Shown piece after piece: positions 27,610 through 36,061 of a stretch of DNA of 64,000 nucleotides. This stretch comes from Paraburkholderia nodosa (lineage in GTDB: Bacteria; Pseudomonadota; Gammaproteobacteria; Burkholderiales; Burkholderiaceae): assembly GCF_001718195.1 (NCBI RefSeq), contig NZ_MCNV01000017.1, positions 1 to 64,000 on the forward strand. The letters are read 5' to 3'. Numbering within the stretch: the stretch's first letter is position 1; the number at the start of each line of letters is the position of its first letter. The notes beneath the pieces are model-generated. The model searched no databases. It was given only the letters and a program-made list of their open reading frames with translations, and was not told the origin of the DNA. Position numbers and translations under genes: made by a program.

Positions 27610-28698
27610 TCAAGCGTGGGCGGCGACGATCTCCACCCAGTTCGCGCCGTTGCCGCCCTCGCCGCGCCAGACGGCTGTGAGCGCGCCGCTCGCCGCATCG
27701 ACCGCGTAGACCGACACGTGTTGCGATTTTTCTCCGCACGCCACGAGCAACCGGCCCGTCGGGTCGATGCGAAAACCACGCGGCTGTGTTTCCGTTGCGG
27801 TCGCGCCGACGTATTCGAGCGCGCCGTCTTGAGCCACGCGCAGCGCGAGAATCTGGCTCGTCGTGCGCTCGGACACGTAGACGAAGCGCCCATCGGGCGA
27901 GACGTGGATATCGGCGGCCCAGACGAGCTTCGCGAGCACGGCGGGGTCGGGCTGCACGGGGTCCGTAGGGCTCGGGCGCGCAAAGCCGTCGTTCAGATGC
28001 GCGAGCACCGGCGCGCGCGGCGAAACGTGCAGCGCCGCGAGCTTGCCCGTGGCGGCGTCGCGCGTGAAAACCGCCACCGTCGCGCGGAATTCGCTCAGCA
28101 CGTACAGCACGTCGCCGTTGGGCGAAAAGCGCAGATGCCGCGGACCGAAGCCCGTACCGAGATCGACTGCACCGATTTCGACGAGGCGCCCCGCGTCTTC
28201 CAGCGCGAAAGCAAACACGCGGTCGCTGCCGAGCGACGACGCATAGGCGAAGCGCCCGTCGGCGGAAACGATCACGGCGTGCGCGTGCTCGATATCGTCG
28301 ATCACTTGCAGCGGTGCGCCATTGCCGCTCTCGAGCTCGTTCGCGCCATACAGGCTCACGCGATGCTCGCCGTACGAAGCGCCCAGCAGGAAACGCCCCT
28401 GCGGCTCGGCACACAGATACGCGAGGCTCGATTCGATCGGCGTCTGCACGCGCGGCGCGAGACCGCCGTTTTGCGCGTCGATGGCGTAGTCGTTGATGCG
28501 CTTGTCCGCGCCGCGCGTGGCCGCGTAAAGGCGGCGGCGATCGGGCGAGAGCGCCATCGGCATCACGTTGTCCTGCGCGGCCACGCGGGCTTGCGGCGCG
28601 AGCGCGCCATTGCGCGCATCGAGATGAAACACGCCAATGTCGCCGTCTTTCGAATTCGCGACGTAGACGAAGAAGCGTTCGGGGTTCGGCTGGTTCAT
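27610..28698 (-). CDS. Lactonase-family seven-bladed beta-propeller protein
   Basis: 362 residues, 6-phosphogluconolactonase (YbhE/Pgl) family, with repeated blade motifs such as SPDGRFVYVSERTT and GFGPRHLRFSPNGDVLY. In this operon it more plausibly opens glucaro- or galactarolactone, giving the open-chain acid for GudD, than acting on 6-phosphogluconolactone. That substrate is inference from position. It lies between gudD and the carrier, with gaps of 65 and 39 bp. Confidence 0.85.
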   Translation of the reverse strand: MNQPNPERFFVYVANSKDGDIGVFHLDARNGALAPQARVAAQDNVMPMALSPDRRRLYAATRGADKRINDYAIDAQNGGLAPRVQTPIESSLAYLCAEPQGRFLLGASYGEHRVSLYGANELESGNGAPLQVIDDIEHAHAVIVSADGRFAYASSLGSDRVFAFALEDAGRLVEIGAVDLGTGFGPRHLRFSPNGDVLYVLSEFRATVAVFTRDAATGKLAALHVSPRAPVLAHLNDGFARPSPTDPVQPDPAVLAKLVWAADIHVSPDGRFVYVSERTTSQILALRVAQDGALEYVGATATETQPRGFRIDPTGRLLVACGEKSQHVSVYAVDAASGALTAVWRGEGGNGANWVEIVAAHA

Positions 28699-28737
28699 GG
28701 TGTGGGTTTCCTTCTCGATTGAGGAGTGCGCGCGGGC

Positions 28738-30069
28738 TCAGTGCGCGCCGCTGCGAACCGAATCGTCGGCAAAGGCGCGGCGCGACGGCTTGTTGCGGGC
28801 GAGGAACGCGGCGGTGGCGGCAATCAGCGAGGTCACGCCGAGGCCGTAGAGGCCGCCCGCAATCGAGCCCGTATGCTGTTGAAGATAGCCGAAGGTGGCC
28901 GGCGCGAAAAACCCGCCCAGGTTGCCGAGCGAATTGATGAGCGCGATCACGCCGGCGGCCACGCGGGTGTCGAGATAGCCCTGCGGCATCGGCCAGAACA
29001 GCGACGAAGCCGCCTTGAAGCCGATGGCCGAGAAGCAGATCGCCACGAACGAGAACACCGGGTCTGACGAGGTCGAAGCGAACAGGCCACAGGCCGCGAT
29101 CACCAGTGCGACGGCGAGCCACGCCTGCTGAAAGCGGTACTTCGCCGAGAGCAGCGCGAAGCAGTACATCGCGACGATCGCGATCATCCACGGAATGGCG
29201 TTGTAGAGACCTACCTGGAAATCGCTGAGATCACCCATCTTGCGGATGATCGTGGGCAGCCAGAACGTGGCCGCGTAGATCGTGAGCTGGATCGCGAAGT
29301 AGAGGAGGCAGAACAGCACGATCTGCGGGTCCTTCAGGAGACGCAGGACCGGCACGTGCGCGCCCGTGGCGGCTTCGCGCTCGGCCTGCTCGCGAACCAT
29401 GTACGTTTCGAGCGCGCCCTGTTCGTCGTTCGTGAGCCAGTGGGCATCGCGAATGCGCGACTTCAGGAACACCCAGCTCACGCCGCACAGCACGATGGAA
29501 AAGCCGCCTTCGATCAGGAACATCCACTGCCAGCCCGCGAGACCGAGGCCGCGCACCGACAGCAGCGCGCCCGTGATCGGACCCGAGAGCACCGAGGCGA
29601 ACGCCGAGCCTGCGAGAAACACGGCCGCCGCCTTGCCGCGTTCTTTCTGCGGCAGCCACTGCGCGAAGTAATAGATCACGCCGGGAAAGAAACCGGCTTC
29701 GGCAACGCCCAGCAGAAAGCGCAGCACGTAGAACGAGGTGTCGTTGTGCACGAACGCCATCGCGGCGGCCACGACGCCCCACGTACCCATGATGCGCGTA
29801 AGCCATGCGCGTGCGCCATACTTTTGCATGAGGATGTTGGACGGCACCTCGAAGATCGCGTAGCCCACGAAGAATAGCCCCGCGCCGAACCCATACGCCG
29901 CCGCCGAAAGACCGATATCGGCTTTCATGTGCGCGCCGGCGAAACCGACGTTCACACGGTCGATATAGTTCGCGATGAACATGATGAGGAAGAGCGGGAG
30001 CACGTGCCTCAGGACCTTGGCGCTGGCTGACTCCAGCAGGTCCTCGTAACGGTTGGCGGGGGCGGACAT
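28738..30069 (-). CDS. MFS hexarate carrier (GudP-like)
   Basis: 443 residues, ACS-group MFS transporter with 12 helices. NYIDRVNVGFAGAHM in helix 1 and FEVPSNILMQKYGARAW are characteristic of glucarate/galactarate and tartrate-type carriers. AAGGAG lies upstream of the ATG at 30069. It is first of the minus-strand glucarate run, so it is likely the D-glucarate or galactarate importer. The operator-like GTTGTCTGACGAC lies 66 bp upstream. Confidence 0.85.
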   Translation of the reverse strand: MSAPANRYEDLLESASAKVLRHVLPLFLIMFIANYIDRVNVGFAGAHMKADIGLSAAAYGFGAGLFFVGYAIFEVPSNILMQKYGARAWLTRIMGTWGVVAAAMAFVHNDTSFYVLRFLLGVAEAGFFPGVIYYFAQWLPQKERGKAAAVFLAGSAFASVLSGPITGALLSVRGLGLAGWQWMFLIEGGFSIVLCGVSWVFLKSRIRDAHWLTNDEQGALETYMVREQAEREAATGAHVPVLRLLKDPQIVLFCLLYFAIQLTIYAATFWLPTIIRKMGDLSDFQVGLYNAIPWMIAIVAMYCFALLSAKYRFQQAWLAVALVIAACGLFASTSSDPVFSFVAICFSAIGFKAASSLFWPMPQGYLDTRVAAGVIALINSLGNLGGFFAPATFGYLQQHTGSIAGGLYGLGVTSLIAATAAFLARNKPSRRAFADDSVRSGAH

Positions 30070-30134
30070 CGGGGTTGTCTCCTTTGGCGCGGGCGGCGCG
30101 CGGATTGGATCGCGGTTTGAATGCTTTGTGGTAC

Positions 30135-30147
30135 GTTGTCTGACGAC
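30135..30147. promoter_or_regulatory. FCD-GntR operator upstream of the glucarate operon
   Basis: GTTGTC-T-GACGAC, preceded by TACG exactly as in the site before the regulator (32801-32816). It lies in the divergent gap between the carrier and the dehydrogenase and is placed to control both. Confidence 0.6.
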
Positions 30148-30305
30148 ATTCTAGGCTTGCCCGCCGACGGAGCCAATGTCGTGTTTACCCTGCCATGGAA
30201 CGGGAATCATAACCGACAAAGCTTGAAACTGCGCGCCCGCAGCGCCCCCCGACTGCCAAAGGCGCCCGCCTCGGGTGTGCGGCGGCGACGATCTGGCGTA
30301 TGATA

Positions 30306-30318
30306 GTTGTACGATGAC
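30306..30318. promoter_or_regulatory. Weaker second operator near the dehydrogenase start
   Basis: GTTGTACGATGAC, a degenerate relative of GTTGTC-N-GACAAC, 31 bp before the ATG at 30350. Confidence 0.35.
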
Positions 30319-30349
30319 TTAACTCACTGCAACGAGACTCGGAGACATC

Positions 30350-31933
30350 ATGCAAATCACTGGCGACATGCTCATTGGAGGCCGCGCCGTGCGCGGCTCG
30401 GAAAAGCCGCTCGCGGCTTTCAATCCCGCCACGGGCGAAGCGATCCCCGCGCCGGCCTTCGGCAGCGGCACGGCCGCCGACGTCGACGCCGCCTGCCAGC
30501 TCGCCGCAGAGGCGTTCGACGCGTACCGCACGCTGCCCCTCGCCGTGCGCGCGGCGTTCCTCGAACGTATCGCCGACGGCATCGCCGCGCTCGGCGACGC
30601 GCTCACCGAACGCGCCCACGCGGAAACCGGCCTGCCCAAGGCGCGCCTCGAAGGTGAGCGCGGCCGCACCGTCGGCCAACTCAAGCTGTTCGCCCAGGAA
30701 GTGCGCCAGGGCCTGTGGCTCACGCCCACGCTCGACGCCGCCCTGCCCGAGCGCAAGCCGCTGCCGCGCGCCGACCTGCGTCTGCAGAAGATCGCGCTCG
30801 GCCCGGTCGCCGTGTTCGGCGCGAGCAACTTCCCGCTCGCGTTCTCGGTGGCGGGCGGCGACACGGCCGCGGCGCTGGCGGCGGGCTGCCCGGTCATCGT
30901 CAAGGCGCACGGCGCGCACCTCGGCACTTCGGAGATGGTGGGCCGCGTGATCCAGCAGGCCGTCCAGGAGATGGGGCTGCCCGAGGGCGTGTTCTCGCTC
31001 ATCGTCGGCGCGGGGCGCACCGTGGGCGAGGCGCTCGTCGCGCATCCGGCCATCAAGGCCGTGGGCTTCACCGGCTCGCGCGCGGGCGGCACGGCGCTCA
31101 TGCGCATCGCCGCCAACCGGCCCGAGCCGATTCCCGTCTACGCGGAAATGAGCAGCATCAATCCCGTGTTCCTGCTGCCCGAGGCACTCGCGGCACGCGG
31201 CGCGGCCATCGCGCAGGGCTTCGTCGATTCGCTCGTGCTCGGCGCGGGTCAGTTCTGCACGAATCCGGGCCTGGCGATCGGCATCGAGGGGCCGGCGCTC
31301 GACCAGTTCGCGCAGGCCGCCGCGCAGGCGCTGGGCATCAAGCCCGCGCAGACCATGCTCACGGCGGGCATCCATGCGGCGTATGAAGAAGGCGCGCGGC
31401 GCCTCGCCGAAACCCAGGGCGTGAGCGCCCTCGCGCAAGGCCAGAGCGCGAGCGGCCCGAACCAGGCGTTCGCCGCCCTCTTCGTGACCGACGCGCAAAC
31501 CTTCCTTGCGCAACCCGCCCTCGAAGACGAAGTGTTCGGGCCGGCCTCGACGCTCGTGCGCTGCAAGGACGAAGCCGAACTGCTCGCCGTGGCCGAACAC
31601 TTCGCGGGCCAGCTCACCGCGACGATCCAGATGGACCGCACCGACGTGCCCGCCGCGATGCGTCTCGTGCCGATCCTCGAACGCAAGGCCGGCCGCCTGC
31701 TCGTGAACGGCTTCCCGACCGGCGTGGAAGTCACGCATGCGATGGTGCACGGCGGCCCGTTCCCGGCCACGTCCGACAGCCGCGCGACCTCGGTGGGCAC
31801 GAGCGCGATGGAGCGTTTCCTGCGGCCCGTGTGCTATCAGGACTTCCCGGCCGAGTTGCTGCCGCTGGCGCTGATGGACGCCAATCCGCTCGACCTCTGG
31901 CGGCGCAAGAATGGCGAGATGGTGCGAGGCTGA
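30350..31933 (+). CDS. 2-oxoglutarate semialdehyde (2,5-dioxovalerate) dehydrogenase
   Basis: 527 residues, the long ALDH subgroup typical of this enzyme. Nucleophile C303 sits in GAGQFCTNPG and the general base in YAEMSSINPVF; the cofactor motif is VGFTGSRAGG. It oxidises the KdgD product to 2-oxoglutarate with NAD(P)+, completing the pathway to the TCA cycle. GGAG lies upstream of the ATG. It is divergent from the carrier-gudD-kdgD run with shared operators. Confidence 0.92.
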   Translation: MQITGDMLIGGRAVRGSEKPLAAFNPATGEAIPAPAFGSGTAADVDAACQLAAEAFDAYRTLPLAVRAAFLERIADGIAALGDALTERAHAETGLPKARLEGERGRTVGQLKLFAQEVRQGLWLTPTLDAALPERKPLPRADLRLQKIALGPVAVFGASNFPLAFSVAGGDTAAALAAGCPVIVKAHGAHLGTSEMVGRVIQQAVQEMGLPEGVFSLIVGAGRTVGEALVAHPAIKAVGFTGSRAGGTALMRIAANRPEPIPVYAEMSSINPVFLLPEALAARGAAIAQGFVDSLVLGAGQFCTNPGLAIGIEGPALDQFAQAAAQALGIKPAQTMLTAGIHAAYEEGARRLAETQGVSALAQGQSASGPNQAFAALFVTDAQTFLAQPALEDEVFGPASTLVRCKDEAELLAVAEHFAGQLTATIQMDRTDVPAAMRLVPILERKAGRLLVNGFPTGVEVTHAMVHGGPFPATSDSRATSVGTSAMERFLRPVCYQDFPAELLPLALMDANPLDLWRRKNGEMVRG

Positions 31934-31967
31934 CTTAGCTCGGTATCACCTACGCCCATCGCCAATG

Positions 31968-31995
31968 AAAACAGCGGCCAACGGCCGCTGCTTTT
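31968..31995. terminator. Bidirectional terminator, dehydrogenase / GntR regulator
   Basis: AAAA-CAGCGGCC-AAC-GGCCGCTG-C-TTTT: an 8-bp stem with a 3-nt loop flanked by A and T runs, between two converging genes. Confidence 0.8.
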
Positions 31996-32010
31996 CCATG
32001 CACGCTCGCG

Positions 32011-32751
32011 CTATGCCTTTTCACCCGACTCCGCCGCCGCGCGTCGCAGCCGCTCGCGGCTGCTCGACAGATGCATGCGCATGGCCGCGCGTGCGCCTTC
32101 GGGATCGTGACGGGCGATGGCGTCGAAAATGCTCTCGTGCTCGCGGTTCACCAGCTCGGCGTAAGCCTGCGGATCGCGATGCGCGATGCCGGCCGAATCG
32201 ACGCGACGGCGCGGGATCAACGCCGCGCCCATCTGCGTGAGGATGTCGACGAAATAGCGGTTGCCCGTCGCGCGCGCCACCGAGATGTGGAATTCGAGGT
32301 CGGCGCCCGAGCTGTCGCCGCCCGTGCGGATGACGACGTCGAGCGTGTCGAGCGCGCCGCGCATGCCGGCCAGGTCGCGCTCGCTCGCACGCTGGGCGGC
32401 AAGGCCCGCGGCCTCCGTTTCGAGACTGATGCGCAGCTCGAGCACGGAAAGCACGTCGTCCAGCGTGCTGGCCGGGACGACGTCGAGATCGAGCGGCTCG
32501 CGGCGCGGCTCCAGCACGAAGCTGCCAATGCCGTGACGCGTTTCGATCACCGACATGGCCTGCAGACGCGAGATTGCCTCGCGCACCACCGTGCGGCTCA
32601 CGCCCAGTTGCGTCATGAGGTTGCTTTCGGTGGGCAATTTGTCGCCGGGCTTGAGTGCGCGCGTGGCGATCTGCTCGCTGATGAAGTTGACGACCTGCTC
32701 GGCGAGATTGCGGCTACGCGCGGCGATGGGCGTGGCAAGCGACTCCGCCAT
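32011..32751 (-). CDS. FCD-type GntR regulator of glucarate genes
   Basis: 246 residues. The winged HTH is at about 15-75 (LPTESNLMTQLGVSRTVVREAISRL) and the C-terminal helical FCD domain binds a carboxylate effector through a metal. The site AAGGAG precedes the ATG. It converges on the dehydrogenase gene and has the palindrome GTTGTCGGACAAC 52 bp upstream of itself; the same motif recurs at the glucarate promoters, so it is very likely their repressor with autoregulation. Confidence 0.88.
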   Translation of the reverse strand: MAESLATPIAARSRNLAEQVVNFISEQIATRALKPGDKLPTESNLMTQLGVSRTVVREAISRLQAMSVIETRHGIGSFVLEPRREPLDLDVVPASTLDDVLSVLELRISLETEAAGLAAQRASERDLAGMRGALDTLDVVIRTGGDSSGADLEFHISVARATGNRYFVDILTQMGAALIPRRRVDSAGIAHRDPQAYAELVNREHESIFDAIARHDPEGARAAMRMHLSSSRERLRRAAAESGEKA

Positions 32752-33190
32752 GTGGATCTCCTTGGCTCGATATGCGTGCGTCAGTCATGTCATTCCATTA
32801 TACGTTGTCGGACAACCGCTGGAAAAGCGCGCACACACGCGACCGAGGACATCCTACGACCATACAATGGACTCCACCCGCGCAGGCCCGAAGACCACAC
32901 GAGATCGCTCCTCAAACGATCCTCATTTTATTTCGCATTCCGATGCAATTCGCGCCACGATAATCTGTAGCAAGACGCGCCTGTCGTTGTGTTAGCAAAC
33001 ATATGCCGATGCAATAATCCGGCAGATTTATTTGCACATCCTGGCTGCACAAGTCGGCGTTCTCCGATAATCTCCTCGAAAAGGTGCGCGCCCGGCCGTC
33101 TTGCACAATGAAAATCCCCCACGGACGACGCCTCAACTGATATCGAATCGCAACGCGTTTGTGTCGTTACCATCCGCAACGAGGGAATCA
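32752..33190. other. 439-bp divergent region, GntR regulator / oxidase cluster
   Basis: It holds the GntR operator at 32804-32816 and a relatively A/T-rich stretch around 32920-33030 where the oxidase promoter should lie. I see no FNR/ANR box of the TTGAT-N4-ATCAA type and no supported gene. Confidence 0.5.
32804..32816. promoter_or_regulatory. Operator of the FCD-GntR regulator (autoregulation)
   Basis: GTTGTC-G-GACAAC, a perfect 6-bp inverted repeat with a 1-bp centre, 52 bp before the regulator start. Confidence 0.65.
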
Positions 33191-33889
33191 TTGAGAACCC
33201 GCATCGTCCTGATCATCCTTGCGCTCGCGCTGCCGTGGGCGCCGCTCCTCGCGGCGCCCCCCGCCGAGCCCGCGCCTGACACGATGCAAGCCCGCGTGAT
33301 GGGTTGCGCGGCCTGTCACGGCGCACACGGCGAAGGCACCGACAACGACTACTTCCCGCGTCTCGCGGGCAAGCCAGCGGGGTATCTGTTCAACCAGCTC
33401 GTCGCCTTCCGCGACGGCGGCCGCAGCTACCCGCCCATGAACTATCTGCTGGCATATCTGCCCGACGCCTACCTCAAGCAGATCGCGGAATTCTTCTCGC
33501 AGCAGCACCCGCCCTATCCGCCGCCCGCCAAACCCACGGTCGACGCGGCCACGCTCGCCCTCGGTAAAACGCTCGTCATGAACGGCGACAGCAAGCGCAA
33601 CGTGCCCGCCTGCGCAGGCTGCCACGGCGCCTCGCTCACTGGCATGCAGCCGGCCATTCCGGGCCTCGTGGGCCTGCATGCGAACTACATCAGCGCGCAG
33701 CTCGGCGCGTTCCGCTACGGTACGCGCCGGGCTGCCGCGCCCGACTGCATGCACGACATCGCCACCCGTCTCGCCGACCGCGACATCACCGCGATCGCGG
33801 CCTGGCTCTCGTCGCAACCCGCGCCCGCCGATACGACGCCGGCGGCGGCCTCGCCGCTGCCGCTCGCGTGCGGTAGCGTCCATAACTAG
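33191..33889 (+). CDS. Dihaem c-type cytochrome of the oxidase cluster
   Basis: 232 residues using a TTG start at 33191, chosen because GAGGG sits 6 nt upstream and it yields a signal peptide (LRTRIVLIILALALPWAPLL). The ORF could begin earlier at 33101 but that would bury the signal. Two haem sites, CAACH and CAGCH, lie in two class-I-like domains with the GCAACHGAHGEG pattern common to cytochrome c4-type proteins. It is periplasmic and probably an electron donor to the downstream oxidase. It lies 13 bp before the next cytochrome. Confidence 0.8.
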   Translation: MRTRIVLIILALALPWAPLLAAPPAEPAPDTMQARVMGCAACHGAHGEGTDNDYFPRLAGKPAGYLFNQLVAFRDGGRSYPPMNYLLAYLPDAYLKQIAEFFSQQHPPYPPPAKPTVDAATLALGKTLVMNGDSKRNVPACAGCHGASLTGMQPAIPGLVGLHANYISAQLGAFRYGTRRAAAPDCMHDIATRLADRDITAIAAWLSSQPAPADTTPAAASPLPLACGSVHN

Positions 33890-33902
33890 CCGGGGCCTCG
33901 AC

Positions 33903-35267
33903 GTGCGCAGACTTCGATCCCTTCTCCCGTCATCGCCCAGGCCACTCGCGACGCGCCTCTCGCTCGCGGCCGCCACGCTCTGCATGGGCGCCGCGGTCGC
34001 GCTCGCGCAAACGGCCGCGCCCAGCGCGAACGCAGCGGACGCGGCGAGAGCCGCCGCAGCGGCAGCGACGGCCAACGCGAAGCCCGTCGCGAGCAACGCC
34101 GAACTGATCGCGCGCGGCGAATACCTCGCGCGCGCCGGCGACTGCATTGCGTGCCACACGGTGCCTTCCGAGCAGATGTTCGGCGGCGGGCGCCCGATGG
34201 AAACGCCGTTCGGCACGCTCTACACGCCGAACATCTCGTCGGACAAGACCTTCGGCATCGGCTCGTGGACCGCCGACGAGTTCTACCGCATGCTGCACGA
34301 GGGCAAGTCGCGCGACGGCACGCTGCTCTATCCGGCCATGCCGTTCGCGTCGTACACCAAGGTCACGCGCGCGGACTCGGACGCGATATTCGCGTACCTG
34401 CTTTCCACGCAGCCCGTGCACAAGGAAAACCGCCCGCACGACCTGCGCTTCCCGTATAACAAGCGCGCGCTGCTGCTCGGCTGGCGCACGCTGTTCTTCC
34501 GCCAGGGCGAGTTCAAGCCCGACCCGACCCAGTCTGCCGAATGGAATCGCGGCGCCTATCTCGTGGAAGGTCTCGGCCACTGCACGATGTGCCATACGGC
34601 CATCAACGCGCTGGGCGGCAACTCGCCCTCGAAGGCATTCGAGGGCGGTCTGATTCCGGTGCAGAACTGGTACGCGCCTTCGCTCACCTCGAACAAGGAG
34701 GCGGGGCTTGGCGACTGGAGCATCGAGGACATCGTCGATCTGCTGCACGCGGGCGTGTCGAAGCGCGGCGCCGTGTACGGCCCGATGGCCGAAGTGGTCT
34801 ACGACAGCTTCCAGTACCTCACCGAAGACGACGTGCGCGCCGTGGCCGTGTATCTGAAGTCGTTGCCGGGCCGCAACAACGAAGTCGACAAGTCGCCCAA
34901 GAGCACGTTCGTGACGGAGGAAGCCCAGCGCCTCGTGCCGCTCGGCAGGAAGATCTACGAGTCGCAGTGCGCGGTCTGCCACGCCACCGAAGGCCAGGGC
35001 AAGCCGCCGCATTTCCCGCCGCTCGCCGACAACCAGTCGATCCAGATGAACTCGGCCGTGAACCCCATCCGCATGGTGCTCAACGGCGGCTACGCGCCGG
35101 GCACGCGCAAGAACCCGATGCCCTACGGCATGCCGCCGTTCGCGCAGTCGCTCTCCGATGAAGAAGTGGCGGCCGTGGTCACCTATATCCGCACGGCGTG
35201 GGGCAATCACGGCACGCCGGTTTCCGAACACGAAGTGAACGCGCTGCGTTCCGCGCCGCTTTTCTGA
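33903..35267 (+). CDS. Trihaem c-type cytochrome (AdhB-like)
   Basis: 454 residues from a GTG at 33903 (MRRLRSLL after initiation), with a signal peptide followed by an Ala-rich linker. Three haem motifs are present: CIACH, CTMCH and CAVCH. The layout of three domains matches the cytochrome subunit of alcohol/gluconate dehydrogenases, which takes electrons from a periplasmic dehydrogenase, but here it lies in an oxidase operon with no dehydrogenase. It may be the entry point for electrons into the ba3-like enzyme. Confidence 0.82.
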   Translation: MRRLRSLLPSSPRPLATRLSLAAATLCMGAAVALAQTAAPSANAADAARAAAAAATANAKPVASNAELIARGEYLARAGDCIACHTVPSEQMFGGGRPMETPFGTLYTPNISSDKTFGIGSWTADEFYRMLHEGKSRDGTLLYPAMPFASYTKVTRADSDAIFAYLLSTQPVHKENRPHDLRFPYNKRALLLGWRTLFFRQGEFKPDPTQSAEWNRGAYLVEGLGHCTMCHTAINALGGNSPSKAFEGGLIPVQNWYAPSLTSNKEAGLGDWSIEDIVDLLHAGVSKRGAVYGPMAEVVYDSFQYLTEDDVRAVAVYLKSLPGRNNEVDKSPKSTFVTEEAQRLVPLGRKIYESQCAVCHATEGQGKPPHFPPLADNQSIQMNSAVNPIRMVLNGGYAPGTRKNPMPYGMPPFAQSLSDEEVAAVVTYIRTAWGNHGTPVSEHEVNALRSAPLF

Positions 35268-35274
35268 GGCTGCG

Positions 35275-35457
35275 ATGATCGAAACTCCCGTACCCGAACA
35301 ACCGGGCGAGCGCCCGCAACACGAACAGGTCGACGAGATCGTAGCCAGCGGCCCGGGCGGCGCGCTCGCGGTAGCGGGCATCGCCACGGCGATCGTCGCC
35401 GCGCTCTGGTTCATCTTCTACTTCGTCGTGTTCCTGCCGCGCGGCGTCATCCAATAG
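35275..35457 (+). CDS. Small single-helix oxidase accessory subunit
   Basis: 60 residues: a polar N-terminal half and one C-terminal membrane helix (ALAVAGIATAIVAALWFIFY). It lies 7 bp after the trihaem cytochrome and 28 bp before subunit II. Size and place resemble subunit IIa of ba3 oxidases, which supplies the missing first helix of subunit II; that equivalence is inference, because subunit II here already has one helix of its own. Confidence 0.6.
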   Translation: MIETPVPEQPGERPQHEQVDEIVASGPGGALAVAGIATAIVAALWFIFYFVVFLPRGVIQ

Positions 35458-35485
35458 ATCAGACAGACAAGAAAAGGCCGGCCTC

Positions 35486-36061
35486 ATGTCGAATCCGCTC
35501 GATAACCATGCCAGTGCCGAAGTCGCCGCGCGCGTCGAGCGCCGCTGGGCGACGCTCATGGTGGCGTTCGTCTGCCTGCTCGTGGCCATGGTGGTGTTCA
35601 CCGGCCTGCACTGGGCCATGATGCCGCCCTCGCGCGTGGAGCTCGTCAATACGCAAACGCTGCACGTGTCCGGCGAATTCGTCGAATCGAACCTCGGCAG
35701 CGCCGTGGAAACCGACGGCTCCGTGACGGTGCGCATTCTCGCGCAGCAATATTCGTTCACGCCGCAGTGCATTCTCGTCCCGGCGAACACGCCCATTACG
35801 TTCCGCGCGACGAGCGCCGATGTCGTGCACGGCTTCCTCGTCACGGACACCAACCTGAACTCGATGGTCGAGCCGGGCTACATCTCGACGTTCCGCACGA
35901 CTTTCGACAAACCCTCCGACCATCTCATGCCGTGCCACGAATACTGCGGCACGGGCCACCAGGGCATGTGGGCCCACGTGAAGGTCATCGACCGCGATGC
36001 CTTCATGCAGATGGCGAATCAGACAGGCAATTCCGCGCGGAGACTCAGCTGTGTTAAATAA
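35486..36061 (+). CDS. Cytochrome c oxidase subunit II (CuA)
   Basis: 191 residues: one membrane helix (about 22-44), then a cupredoxin domain. CuA ligands are visible: H115, C150, E152, C154, H158 and M161 (CHEYCGTGHQGMW). It accepts electrons from cytochrome c in the periplasm and passes them to subunit I. Short size and a single helix are typical of B-type oxidases. It overlaps subunit I by 11 bp. Confidence 0.93.
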   Translation: MSNPLDNHASAEVAARVERRWATLMVAFVCLLVAMVVFTGLHWAMMPPSRVELVNTQTLHVSGEFVESNLGSAVETDGSVTVRILAQQYSFTPQCILVPANTPITFRATSADVVHGFLVTDTNLNSMVEPGYISTFRTTFDKPSDHLMPCHEYCGTGHQGMWAHVKVIDRDAFMQMANQTGNSARRLSCVK

